Shown here: positions 36,030 through 47,685 of the stretch, piece after piece | How the letters are laid out: each line of letters opens with the position of its first letter | Numbering within the stretch: the stretch's first letter is position 1 | Assembly: GCF_032854445.1 (NCBI RefSeq) | Contig: NC_088305.1 | Location: 31,833,645 to 31,897,644 of the forward strand | DNA from: Liolophura sinensis | Lineage: Eukaryota > Mollusca > Polyplacophora > Chitonida > Chitonidae | Reading direction: 5' to 3' | DNA length: 64,000 bases | The notes under the pieces: generated by a model | Seen by the model: the letters and a program-made list of their open reading frames with translations, nothing else | What the model was told of the DNA's origin: nothing | Database searches by the model: none | Position numbers and translations under genes: made by a program

Positions 36030-37305
36030 ATTATACTCAACTGATGAGACAGCATTCTAAATTATGGCTGTTTGTGGTACAAAACTTAGCTGGGGATACT
36101 GCGTCAGAAATGATGGCTGTTTGTGGTATAACACTTAGTTGGGCATATAGCATCTGAAATGATGGCTGTTTGTGGTACAACACTTAGCTGAGGATTTAAC
36201 ATTTGACATGATGGCTGTTTGTGATATACCGCATTCTAAATGAGGTCTTTATGTGGTACAAGACTTAGTTGGGCATACAACATCTGAAATGATGGGTGTT
36301 TGTGGTACAACATTTAGCTGAGGATTTAACATTTGACATGATGGCTGTTTGTGATAGACCGCATTCTAAATGAGGGCTTTATGTGGTACAAGGCTTAGTT
36401 TGGCATACAACATCTGAAATGATGGCTGTTTGTGGTACAAGACGTAGCTGGGGAGGATACAGCATCAGCAATGATGGCTATTTGTGGTACAACACTTAGC
36501 TGGGCATACAGCATTTGACCGGCCATACGAAGGAAGGTCTGCCAGGAAACTGCGGGTGGTTGTGGGTTTCCCCCGATCTCTGAAATAATAGCTGATACAA
36601 CACTTAGCTGGGTATACCGCTTTCAAAATGATGGCTGTTTGGGGTACAACACTTAGTCAAGGATACAGCATTTGACATGATGGCTGTATGTGGTACAACA
36701 CTTAGCTGAGGATTTAACATTTGACATGATGGCTGTATGTGGTACAACCCTTAGCTGAGAATTTAACATTTGACATGATGGCTGTTTGTGGTACAAGACT
36801 TAGCTGAGGATTTAACATTTGACATGATGGCTATATGTGGTACAACACTTAGCTGGGATACATCATCTAAAATGATGGCTGTTTGTGGTACAAGACTTAG
36901 CTGAGGATTTAACATTTGACATGATGGCTATATGTGGTACAACACTTAGCTGGGGACACAACATTTGACATGATGGGTGTTTGTGGTACAATATTTAGCT
37001 GGGGATACAGCATCTAAAATGATAGCGGTTTGTGGTACAAACACTTAGCTGGGGACACAACATTTGACATGATGGCTGTTTGTGGTACAATATTTAGTTG
37101 GGGATACAGGATAAAAATGGTGGCTGTTTGAGGTACAACACTTAGCTTGGGATACAGCATCTGAAATGATGACTGTTTGTGGTTCAACACTTGGCTGGGG
37201 ATACATGATCGGAAATGATCGTTTTTTGTGGTACAACACTTAGCTCGGGATACAGCATCTGAAATGATGACTGTTTGTGGTACAACACTTAGCTGGAGTT
37301 ACCAC
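36030..37305 (+). repeat. Minisatellite, 47-49-bp unit, about 26 copies
   Basis: Unit atgatggctgtttgtggtac, then aacacttagctggggataca plus gcatctgaa. A subset carries gaggatttaacatttgac. Interrupted by a SINE-1 fragment at 36519-36580. Confidence 0.95.
36519..36580 (+). mobile_element. SINE-1 central fragment inside the 48-bp array
   Basis: ggaaggtctgccaggaaact and gtgggtttcccccgatctct match the SINE-1 middle. The array resumes immediately after. Confidence 0.55.
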
Positions 37306-37384
37306 TCTGCTCGCACCCCATGTAAAAATGATGAGAAATGTGCTGAGCTTTTTTTGATAACTATTTTGGCGCAATAAATTGCGT

Positions 37385-38205
37385 AAAGCAATATATGGCG
37401 CTATCTATTATTCAATAAAAGTCGATTCACTGGACATGAACAAATAGTTTCTGTCATCCAGTAGTAAAATAATACGATACTTGATCGGTATTATTTTTGT
37501 TGGAATGAACAGGGTGTTCTCGTTTTTTCTCGTATTATTCTCCATTGACACAAAATCTCAAACCATCCTTCACTCAGTAACATTTTTGGGACAAACAATC
37601 GGTTAACTTATTTTTGTGTGTAAGTGGTTAGAACAAACTGCGGAATTTCGGTTACAGTATTCAGTCAGGAAGACGCGAAATGGTGATAGCTTCGTTCCAC
37701 ATCTGTCCGGTTTCTTTCATCTATAAACCAGATCACTGTCGTATTCATCTTGTGTTAAACCCTTTCTTCTTGCGTCAAATCTATCCTGTCTAACTCTAGA
37801 CACTAATTATGCCACTTATTTTACACATCGGGACTCTCCACGATAATTTGATTGCTTTACTTTGCACTAATGATCTCACAAGGTTACAACATTAAATCAA
37901 CAAGTAGATAAAGTAAACAATAATTTCAAAAAGCTCACAAAAAAGTCAAAGGGCAGATTATGTTTTAACTATGTTACAATTTTGAGGGATGTGGTCAAGG
38001 TGAATGACTTTGAATTGTTTACTATCACAAAATGAACGACTCTTTCGCTTGGCTGCAGTAGGACCCTGGATAGAATTGAACACTGCAGACAGTTCAACCT
38101 ATGTATAAAATAGTTTTAGCCATGTCATCGAATGAAATCTGTCTCGATATACATTTCCTGACACCTGTTGTTCCTAGTTGAATACATGCTATTTAATTGT
38201 GTGAC
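37385..38205 (+). repeat. Duplicated segment T, copy 2, split by about 490 bp
   Basis: The left part ends near 37482 (aatacgatacttgat). Homology resumes near 37970 (tatgttacaattttgaggg) and continues through gttttagccatgtcatcg. The insert at about 37483-37969 has no recognised features. Confidence 0.78.
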
Positions 38206-38309
38206 AAACTGTGGTACAGTAATGACGAACACATATAACTGGTCCAAACAGCTGTTTCACAGGCAACAGCACATATTTGGACTCAACCTTAGAAGAAAGG
38301 GAGAATAGT

Positions 38310-40757
38310 CTCTGGTACAGCGTGCATGTGGACTCCTGGGACACGGACATCTGGTACAGCGTGCATGTGGACTGCTGGGACACAGACCACCGGTAGAGCG
38401 TGCATGTGGACTGCTGGGACACGGACATCTGGTACAGCCTGCATGTGGACTCCTGGGACACGGACATCTGGTGCAGCCTGCATGTGGACTGCTGGGACAC
38501 GGACCTCTGGTACAGCGTGCATGTGGACTGCTGGGACACGGACATCTGGTACAGCGTGCATGTGGACTGCTGGGACACGGACCTCTGGTACGGCGTGCAT
38601 GTGGACTCCTGGGACACGGACATCTGGTACAGCATGCATGTGGACTGCTGGGACACGGACCTCTGGTACAGCGTGCATGTGGACTCCTGGGACACGGACA
38701 TCTGGTACAGCGTGCATGTGGACTGCTGGGACACGGACCTCTGGTACAGCGTGCATGTGGACTCCTGGGACACGGACATCTGGTGCAGCCTGCATGTGGA
38801 CTGCTGGGACACGGATCTCTGGTACGGCGTGCATGTGGACTCCTGGGACACGGACATCTGGTGCAGCCTGCATGTGGACTGCTGGGACACGGACCTCTGG
38901 TACAGCGTGCATGTGGACTGCTGGGACACGGACATCTGGTACAGCGTGCATGTGGACTGCTGGGACACGGACCTCTGGTACAGCGTTCATGTGGACTCCT
39001 TCTGGTACAGCGTGCATGTGGACTACTGGGACACGGACATCTGGTGCAGCGTGCATGTGGACTGCTGGGACACGGACCTCTGGTACAGCGTGCATGTGGA
39101 CTACTGGGACACGGACATCTGGTGCAGCGTGCATGTGGACTCCTGGGACACGGACATCTGGTACAGCGTGCATGTGGACTACTGGGACACGGACATCTGG
39201 TACAGCATGCATAGGGACTACTGTTACACAGACCCCCGGTAGAGCGTGCATGTGGACTGCTGGGACACGGACCTCTGGTGCAGCGTGCATGTGGACTCCT
39301 GGGACACGGATAACTGGTACAGCATGCATAGGGACTGCTGGGACACAGACCCCCGGCAGAGCGTGCATGTGGACTACTGGTGCACCGACCTCTGGTACAG
39401 CGCGCATGTCAGCTGCTGGGACACGGACCTCTGGAACAGCGCGCATGTGAACTGCTGGGACACGGGCCTCTGGTACAGCGCGCATGTTAACTGCTGGGAC
39501 ACGGACCTCTGGAACAGCGCGCATGTGAACTGTTTGGACACGGACCTCTGGTACAGCGTGCATGTGGACTGCTGGGACACGGACATCTGATGCAGCGTGC
39601 ATGTGGACCCCTGGGACACGGACATCTGGTACAGCATGCATAGGGACTGCTGGGACACAGACCCCCGGCAGAGCGTGCATGTGGACTACTGGTGCACCGA
39701 CCTCTGGTACAGCGCGCATGTAAACTGCTGGGACACGGACCTCTGGAACAGCGCGCATTTTAACTGCTGGGACATGGACCTCTGGTACAGCGCGCATGTG
39801 AACTGCTGGGACACGGACCTCTGGAACAGCGCCCATGTTAACTGCTGGGACACGGACCTCTGGAACAGCGCGCATGTTAACTACTGGGACACGGACCTCT
39901 GGTACAGCGCGCATGTGAACTGCTGGGACACGGACCTCTGGTACAGCGCCCATTTTAACTGCTGGGACACGGACCTCTGGTACAGAGCGCATTTTAACTG
40001 CTGGGACACGGACCTCTGGTACAGCGCGCATGTGAACTGCTGGGACACGGACCTCTGGAACAGCGCCCATGTTAACTGCTGGGACACGGACCTCTGGAAC
40101 AAGCGCATGTTAACTACTGGGACACGGACCTCTGGTACAGCGCGCACGTGAACTGCTGGGACACGGACCTCTGGTACAGCGCCCATTTTAACTGCTGGGA
40201 CACGGACCTCTGGTACAGCGCGCATGTTAACTGCTGGGACACGGACCTCTGGTACAGCGCCCATTTTAACTGCTGGGACACGGGCCTCTGGTACAGCGCG
40301 CATGTTAACTGCTGGGACACGGACCTCTGGAACAGCGCGCATGTGAACTGTTTGGACACGGACCTCTGGTACAGCGCGCATGTCAACTGCTGGGACACGG
40401 ACGTCTGGTACAGCGCGCATGTGAACTGCTGGGACACGGACCTCTGGTACAGCGCGCATGTTAACTGCTGGGACACGGACCTCTGGTACAGCGCGCATGT
40501 GAACTGCTGGGACACGGACCTCTGGTACAGCGCCCTTTTTAACTGCTGGGACACGGACCTCTGGAACAGCGCGCATGTGAACTGCTGGGACACGGACCTC
40601 TGGTACAGCGCCCTTTTTAACTGCTGGGACACGGACCTCTGGTACAGCGCGCATGTGAACTGCTGGGACACGGACCTCTGGTACAGCGCGCATTTTAACT
40701 GCTGGGACACGGACCTCTGGTACAGCGCGCATGTTAACTGCTGGGACACGGACTCAT
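38310..40757 (+). repeat. Large minisatellite, 39-bp unit, about 63 copies
   Basis: Unit tgctgggacacggacctctg, then gtacagcgcgcatgtgaac. The left half has mostly gtggac, the right half gtgaac/gttaac. The block at 39321 recurs at 39633, 312 bp (8 units) away. Because 39 is divisible by 3 and the unit lacks stops in most frames, open frames run on both strands (for example minus 38289-40070). Variation falls on all codon positions, and a 1-base deletion near 40096 shifts every frame. I read it as non-coding. Confidence 0.96.
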
Positions 40758-40933
40758 AGGCAACCCTTTTTTTTCCAACATCATTGAAAACAGTTGATTG
40801 CTTCTCTTTGCGTGATTCAGTCCTACATTCGTATACCAGCTGCCCACCAATAAGGACGTTACAGGCCAATAATGGTTTCCAATGATGTTGGAAAGACGTA
40901 AGGTATATTCTGGGCGACATCAGTACTCAGATC

Positions 40934-41065
40934 GTGTACCATGCGAGAGTATCAGTTGTCGATAACGGAATATGTATCTCAGTTGCGCTTTGATTGCAAC
41001 TGTTTATATGTACAACGTGTTGATCTAACTAACGCCATGAATAGAGCGCCCCTAGACCCAGGTTG
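40934..41065 (+). repeat. Dispersed repeat V
   Basis: gtgtaccatgcgagagtatc and the block gtcgataacg, aatatgtatctcag match the reverse complement of 34589-34645 and, more weakly, 27262-27450. Confidence 0.6.
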
Positions 41066-41109
41066 AAAAGCGTTGAATACATCATTAAACACTGATAAGG
41101 TAAATTTAG

Positions 41110-41515
41110 ACTTCTCAAAGTCTCAAAACATTTAGTGTACAAGTAGCATAACCGATCTGACAGTCACTAAAGCACCATCACTTCTTTGCCGACTTTTGAG
41201 TGATCAGTTTTGGACTCTTAAGTTTTGTCCGAAAGCGAGAGTAACAGGAGAGATTAGCTGATATTCGTAAACCATTGAAGCAGGTTGAATGGTCCAATGA
41301 TTGGTATTACAACCATGTCAGGGCGGGTGATCCGTCTGAGCAGTGCCATTTATCCAATTTCATCCCACATGTAGCTGTGCCTTTTACATGTATGGTTGCC
41401 TTCATGTACTGAATAACACTCTGCTTGAGATGATGCCTTCACAGTTATTATACCTAACTGGCGATACCGCATCAGAAATGATGGCCGTTTGTGGTACATT
41501 ACTTAGCTGGAATTA
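41110..41515 (+). repeat. Duplicated segment U, copy 2, with a single array unit
   Basis: Same flanks as 35905-36029 and 37290-37310, but only one unit (about 41470-41510, gaaatgatggccgtttgtgg) between them. It looks like the pre-expansion state. Confidence 0.75.
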
Positions 41516-42675
41516 CCTCTCTGCACGGGCCCTACGGCTTATTCTCCAGCCGTTCAAGGGATTCCGGGCATTCTGGGAAGCCTCGGCGGTGTACGGACAC
41601 ACGGACTGTATCGATCCAGTTTATCATGTTGAAGTACTCCGATTAGTGAAGTGACATCGGAGACAAATATCTGACAAGATTTGCGGGCTAATTCAGAACC
41701 ACCGTGCAGCCTTGTTTGGATTCTACGTGACAGGCAACATGGTTGTTAATCATCTTTACACGGATATGACAGAGCAGTTCGCCGCTGCTGAGGAGAATTA
41801 AGGGTTAGATTTGACACTCATGGTTCTCAGAAAGGTGCTTAAGAGAAGTTGAGCCCATCTTATCTCTCCATGCTCTTTTGCCTACTTTATTCACTACTGT
41901 TCAAGACGATAGCATATTCCTGTATATAACTGGGCCCAGTTGTCCTAAAGTTTATTAGCTTATACGGATATTAAGTTATATTCTGTATTTACGATTTTAA
42001 CAAATCGTACCAACTCAAACAGTTGTACTAAGACCAAATGGAACACCAGCAGATTACGTTCATATTTCATAGACTCTTACGCAATTGTATTGGGGCAAAG
42101 TACAAAACTGAAGACTTGCTTCAAGTTATATCTTGCATTAAGTCTTAGGATAGACAGTTTTATTATCTATTTTACCTGCTATGTTTGACTCTTTAGGTAA
42201 AATCAAACAGGATGATCCAAGTGACATAGATTGTTACATCTGAGACCATTTACTGTTCACGAAGAAGGGGAGTATTAAAGAGTTACTTCAGAGTAAATTT
42301 TCGTACATTAAAAAATGCATGTTTTAAAGCCACTGATGCATATATAGATGACGGTATACTTTCAGTTGCTCTTGGCTCCATTACTCGATTCTTAGCTCCG
42401 TTCCATGTAGCATTTCCTTCAAACGTCAGGTAAAATATTTAAATATTGCTTCTCTTGTAACTGGAGTGACACTTTTAGAAAGAAGGTCTTCTCTACTCGG
42501 TGGTATCTTCGTGTGCGGTGGCTACATTTGGAATCTGCTTAGTATCACATTTACTCTGTGTATTTTCTATCCACAAAAGTAAGAAAAAAAATCTTGTGGG
42601 ATTTTTGTTTAACACTGAGCAATTTTTCTCTGACACGAGGAAACAATAAACTCCACTGTTTTCTCCAGTCTTTCG
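41516..42675. other. Unannotated, nothing recognised
   Basis: AT-rich, short frames only. Confidence 0.5.
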
Positions 42676-42830
42676 ATCGTACGTGGGAAGATATTGCAGC
42701 AACCCTGCCGATGGTCGTGGGTTTTCCGCGAGCTCTACCCAGTTTCTTTCGACAACAATGCTGGCCGCCGTCATATAAGTGAAATATTCCTGAGGACGGC
42801 GTAAAACACCAATCAAATAAATAAAATAAA
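42676..42830 (+). mobile_element. SINE-1, 5' truncated
   Basis: Starts near cgtacgtgggaagat and runs through aatgctggccgccgtcatat to caccaatcaaataaataaaa. The 3' half is well preserved. Confidence 0.75.
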
Positions 42831-44529
42831 TTGTTCCAGTTTCTGAGAAAACTCATGTCTTTTCGGATTGTGCTATTTTATTCAATTCATCTTCTCCTGA
42901 ACCTTGTTTTTCTGGCGTTCATTTTTTTATCGCTTTTTTTCTGATTTTGGTTTAACGCCGTTCAGCGACAGTTGATTTCAAAGGTTATGTGTCACTTGTC
43001 ACGGTTCAATCAGCCACAGCGTAGCACTTATATGTCTTATCAATGTGTCGTACTTAAAAAAACTGTTTAAGTAAAGTCCCGTGTCTGGGTGAAGCTAGAA
43101 GGTATTTTGATATTGGAGCAGATTATTCTGTGAATATTCTGTCAGTATGTTAGATTAACAGGATATTATGTTGAGTATAACACAGTATTATATTATAATA
43201 TTAGCATAAAATTTAGTATAAGTCAGACAACATTTTCTGAGTTTTGGAGTTTTGAGTGTAGCCAAATGTGTTATTAAATGTATCATGAAAATATTCGTTG
43301 ATTTTGGGATAGTTTAAAATTTGTCTTGTAATTTGTCAATTTATCTTAAAATTTTTCTTGTAATTCTAGACCATACATTAACATCATTGCATATATGTTT
43401 TTTTTACCTAATTCTGCTTTAACCATGGTGCTAGGGGGTTAGAATAAAACTCTAACTGGGGTAAACTGACATGAGGCCGTATGTTACCGGTTACGTGTGA
43501 TCATTTGCCAGCCATCACTGTCGTCGCTGCTCTGCTTTTACTCTCTATGCTGTACGTCTTTAATTATATTGTAGTTCATCAACAGGAGCTTGTCTGGTTG
43601 CTTGTGCTATTCTGTCATCGATGGATAGAGCAGATATCTGTACAAGAAAGTCTTTCCCGAGGTAAGACAAATCCCAGCATCCTGTAAATCAACCTGTAAC
43701 GCTGCCGTACATGAAGAAGGGTTGTCAGTAGGATACATCAGTAGTTCAGAGGCAATTCCCCAAGTCGATGCGCATTCACTGCACGTTTTCGCTGAGAGGC
43801 AATTTTCTCCGGGTAACACTTTTCACAACGGATTGTTTTTGTCAATTTGGACAGAAGCGTGTCACGGACGCCCTCCTAGCTTAATCATGATGGACAGATT
43901 CCTGATTAATCAGTGAAGATTAAGGCGGTTTCTCGGATTGCAAGTCACACGCATTGTGCGTCCGTATCAGGAGACACAGACAGAATAGCCGACGGGGCCG
44001 CCTCTAGCAAGGCATTGCAAACAGCAGACGAGAGTAAGGGGAAACTGTCCAATGATTGATACCCAATAACGGTTCCTGTTTCCAGAATGCCATGTGGCCT
44101 TTCTTAGAATGTAGTTTTTTAGGTTTCAGATTGCTCATTGGAAAATGTTTTTAACTAAGTATACACAATGTATACACTGATGCCAATCGAACGTTAAGGT
44201 GCTGTTTATACACTCAAGAAAAACATGCCTTTCCAAGCGCTTTTGCTTAATAAATGACGGACATATACATATGCAACACCGAGTATGATTTAGAAATGCT
44301 TAATGAACTGCAAGAATAATATGAATTTGTCAAAGTTCACATTTTTTAATGCAAAGAAGTCAGATTTTTATCTTTCGTAAACTACGCCAGGCGTCCACAA
44401 AATGAAAGAGGGCTGTTCTCAACGAGGTACTTTCTCTTCCAGAGTAACTTTGGGTTCAAGTTAGACAGGCCATGTGTTCTTTTGTAATAGACGTAACGTA
44501 GAGTACTATGTTACCAGTTTTGCTCAAAA
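42831..44529. other. Unannotated, nothing recognised
   Basis: Short frames at 43481-43916 on both strands without domains. Confidence 0.5.
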
Positions 44530-44640
44530 ACCATCATTCTCCCGGACTCTACCGGATTTCCTTCCACCTTAATGCTGGCCGCCGTCGTGTCAATGAAATA
44601 TTCTTGAGTACGGCGTAAAACACCAATCAAATAAATATAG
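44530..44640 (+). mobile_element. SINE-1, 3' half
   Basis: aatgctggccgccgtcgtgt, then cttgagtacggcgtaaaaca and an AAATA-type tail. Confidence 0.7.
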
Positions 44641-45829
44641 AAATAACAAATCACCAGCTATACCATAGTATGATCCACCAAATCTGTCTCTTCATACTGC
44701 AGCCGAAATGAGCGACGCCATATGGTAATTGTACACTGCTGGGTAATGATATGGTAAAGCATTCTTTGCCAGCTGTAATAGCGTGATGTAGATGAAAAGA
44801 ATCTGAAAAAAAAGCGCTTTAGTTCAAGATCTCGATCGTCGAATAGTGCAATTTTCCCATCATGCACAATTCGAATTAGTGTACATTTTGGGATAAATTC
44901 CAGGCCGCATGATGATTTGTTCATGTTTCTATTACGCTCGCACAGGAGTGCTAGATTGATGGTTGAGTATGTTATCAAGGGTCCTTACTATTAAATCTAA
45001 TACGTCTTTTACTGGCAATTATCAAAAATTGCTCTTCTTATCACTTGTCACACCATTCTTATTTGTATACAGCCTTCTAAATTCTGCAATGTTTAATGTT
45101 ACTATCTAGATGTTTAGTCGTGTGCAGCTACATGTATACAATTCACATACTAAAGCCCACTTCACAGAGTACACGAATGTGATCACGCTTTTACTGTGGG
45201 CGAAGCTTACGGTGTTCTAGGTCAGTAGATTAAAAGTATAAAATACGTGATGATGTGAACAAATGGTGACGATTTAATTTTTTCCTATGACTCCAACTTT
45301 TTAACGATATCTCTCTGACATCCCTATTGTGTGCATTAAACGGTTGCCATCAATACGTGATACGTGACAGCGCATGGATTCTATAATCCAGGAATAGGGA
45401 ACTGGATACAAATTATACCCTTGTCACGTACATTATGCTGTAACACATGGCTAATTTCTTGCTTCTTTTACTCTTTCAAACCTCTTAGTATATGTGTTTA
45501 TCCGCTTCCTGTCCCGCTTTTCTGCCTCCATTAGCTTCTGTTAGTCTCTGAGCCTTTGTTATTTGATTTATATAAATAATCATCGTCAGCTATTCGATAA
45601 ACTCCATGATTTAGCATTTACGTGCACTGGGAGGATATCTACATTTGTTGTAGCAGGAAAACATCCAACTGAAGTTTATCGGAGGTCATGTCTTGCCTGG
45701 ATTGGCTCATTCCCACGTAAGCAGTAGGGTTTATCTTCTTGGTCTTCATGTTTAACGTCTTAACATTGCTAACTGTCCGTCCACAGAGGGTTAGGGTTAG
45801 AGTGCCACAGAATCCTTTCTTAAGTGTAT
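44641..45829. other. Unannotated, nothing recognised
   Basis: A 106-codon minus frame (44658-44978) has no recognised motif. Confidence 0.5.
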
Positions 45830-47196
45830 ACACAAATGTGTACCTTGTATGCCGTAGTTTGCAGGAATGAATTATTAAAGGAATGATTATGGTTTTCTAC
45901 CGTGTAATACCATTTTTAAGAACATGTTTAAACCAAGTGTTTCGATTATTTTAAAACACTAATTAAACAAACACAAACCTCAGATAAAATTAGAAAATGA
46001 CATCAATTTCAAATTGACAAGTATTCCTCCTAGGCAATTTGTGCTCAGAATTGTATAAAACATACATTTTTACGCATTGGAGAACATTTTTAAAATAATG
46101 ACTCACAGTTTGAAAGAATACGATTGAGTCTAGTCTATGACAAACTATTCTTATAGAACGGACATTTTTGATTGGTCTACACTTTAATCATTGTGCACTT
46201 CTCCAGGAAAATACACGATTTTCACCTTCAAGTGATCATACATTTTTTACAGCGTTGAGAGTGAGCAACCTTCACCTCTGCGGCGATATACGACCTTCAT
46301 CGCTATGAAACCGAACATCTACAGCACCAGGCTAACTGCAGCACTTCGAATCAAACGATCTCCACTTCTGCAGAGTCAAACAACCCTCACTACGATGAGC
46401 CAAAAGGATCACAGCATCCAGTTATCTTCAGCCCATCTGGTCAGACGACCTTCACCTGGATTTGCGTTAAGAAGGACATTTTCGGTCGCTGTGAAGCCCG
46501 TCCTGATCCATATCTGCCTAGTAACGGGCCTGGGTCTTTAAGTGGGGAGGGGGTTGCTTAGGGTATTAATGTCTGTGGCCCGATAATGGCGTGACTTTAG
46601 AGTCATGTAGATCAGTTTAATATGCACCTGTAGCTTCCCCACGGTCGGGAAGATTCTCCTTAGCACGCCTGGGTAGCAAAGGTCTGGCTGCGCCTACGTA
46701 GATGCCAGGTTCAGTTCACGAACAAGAACTAATAATCCACTTCGGATCCGGTAAAATAAAAGACTGACGTCCTTATCGCAGCCTGTCTTTATAGTGTGCC
46801 GGAAGTGCTTTTGGAGTTTTGCATGATCTATATTTTCCAGCGTCAGTCAATTCAAAAGCCTCAGCAGCTGGGGAAGACTAATATCGCTTTCATGCTGGTC
46901 ATATCTTTATGCATTTATGGATTTTAGTGGATAGTTTTCCTGACATGAAGCTAAAAAAATAAAAATAAACAAAAAAGACAACAACAAAAAACAGCCTGTT
47001 GTGTGACGTATCACATAACTGAATGTAAATACCAGGACATTTAATAATGTCAGCGCTGTGAATGTTTTTCATTATTTTATAATATGAGATGAAGTACAGA
47101 AACGAAAAACGATTGTCAAGCGAGTCAAACTCTAAAAGGGAATGAGGATAGCGATGTAACTGATATCTGATCACACTCAACCGATGTAATTTGTCA
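45830..47196 (+). repeat. Triplicated unit, copy A
   Basis: Aligns with copy B along its length: attatggttttcta, tctccttagcacgcctg, gtagatgccaggttcag, and gtcaaactctaaaagggaat near the end. Carries SINE-2 at its right end. Homology continues after the SINE to about 47600. Confidence 0.85.
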
Positions 47197-47474
47197 AGCT
47201 GTCGTGGAACAGCCCCGATGGCTGAGTTGGTAGATTGTCCGACTCGTGGGCGGTGGATCCAGGGTCAATCCTAACACCTAGGAAAAAAAGTTCGTCTCTT
47301 GGTATTCATCTTCAAATGCAACAACTGCTTGACCTGTATCTAGATAATGGCTCGGGTGGATTGCCTTCACTGCCTTCGGTAAGTCGCTTCAGTGAAGCAT
47401 CACATGTACTCTAAGGGCTCCTTCGTCGTCATATGAGTGAAAAATGTATGACGTTAAACCCGAAGCACTCACTC
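47197..47474 (+). mobile_element. SINE-2 copy 2, with 9-bp target-site duplication
   Basis: Flanked by AATTTGTCA at 47188-47196 and 47475-47483. The head is gatggctgagttggtag, the body tatctagataatggctcggg and ccttcggtaagtcgcttcag, the 3' end tgacgttaaacccgaagcac. Shorter than copy 1. The empty site is seen in copy B near 55530-55560. Confidence 0.9.
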
Positions 47475-47685
47475 AATTTGTCATGTTTTAAGGTACACAG
47501 GACATCACAAAAATTTCTTGCAGGTTATGAATGTAAAATCTACAGTGCATGGTCTGTCGCTTGTAGCAGTGACGTTGAACAAACTGGAAAAGAGGAGATG
47601 GTTTTTGTTTTTGGTGTTGTAGATGTAGAGAGACAAGTAAACATTTCTGGTCATATTTTGCATAATTGAAATGCGGAAAGGAACA

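Noticed and set aside
38289-40070. 593-codon minus-strand open frame in the 39-bp array
   Set aside because: It comes from a stop-free unit of length divisible by 3. Other frames are open too, and unit variation shows no synonymous bias.
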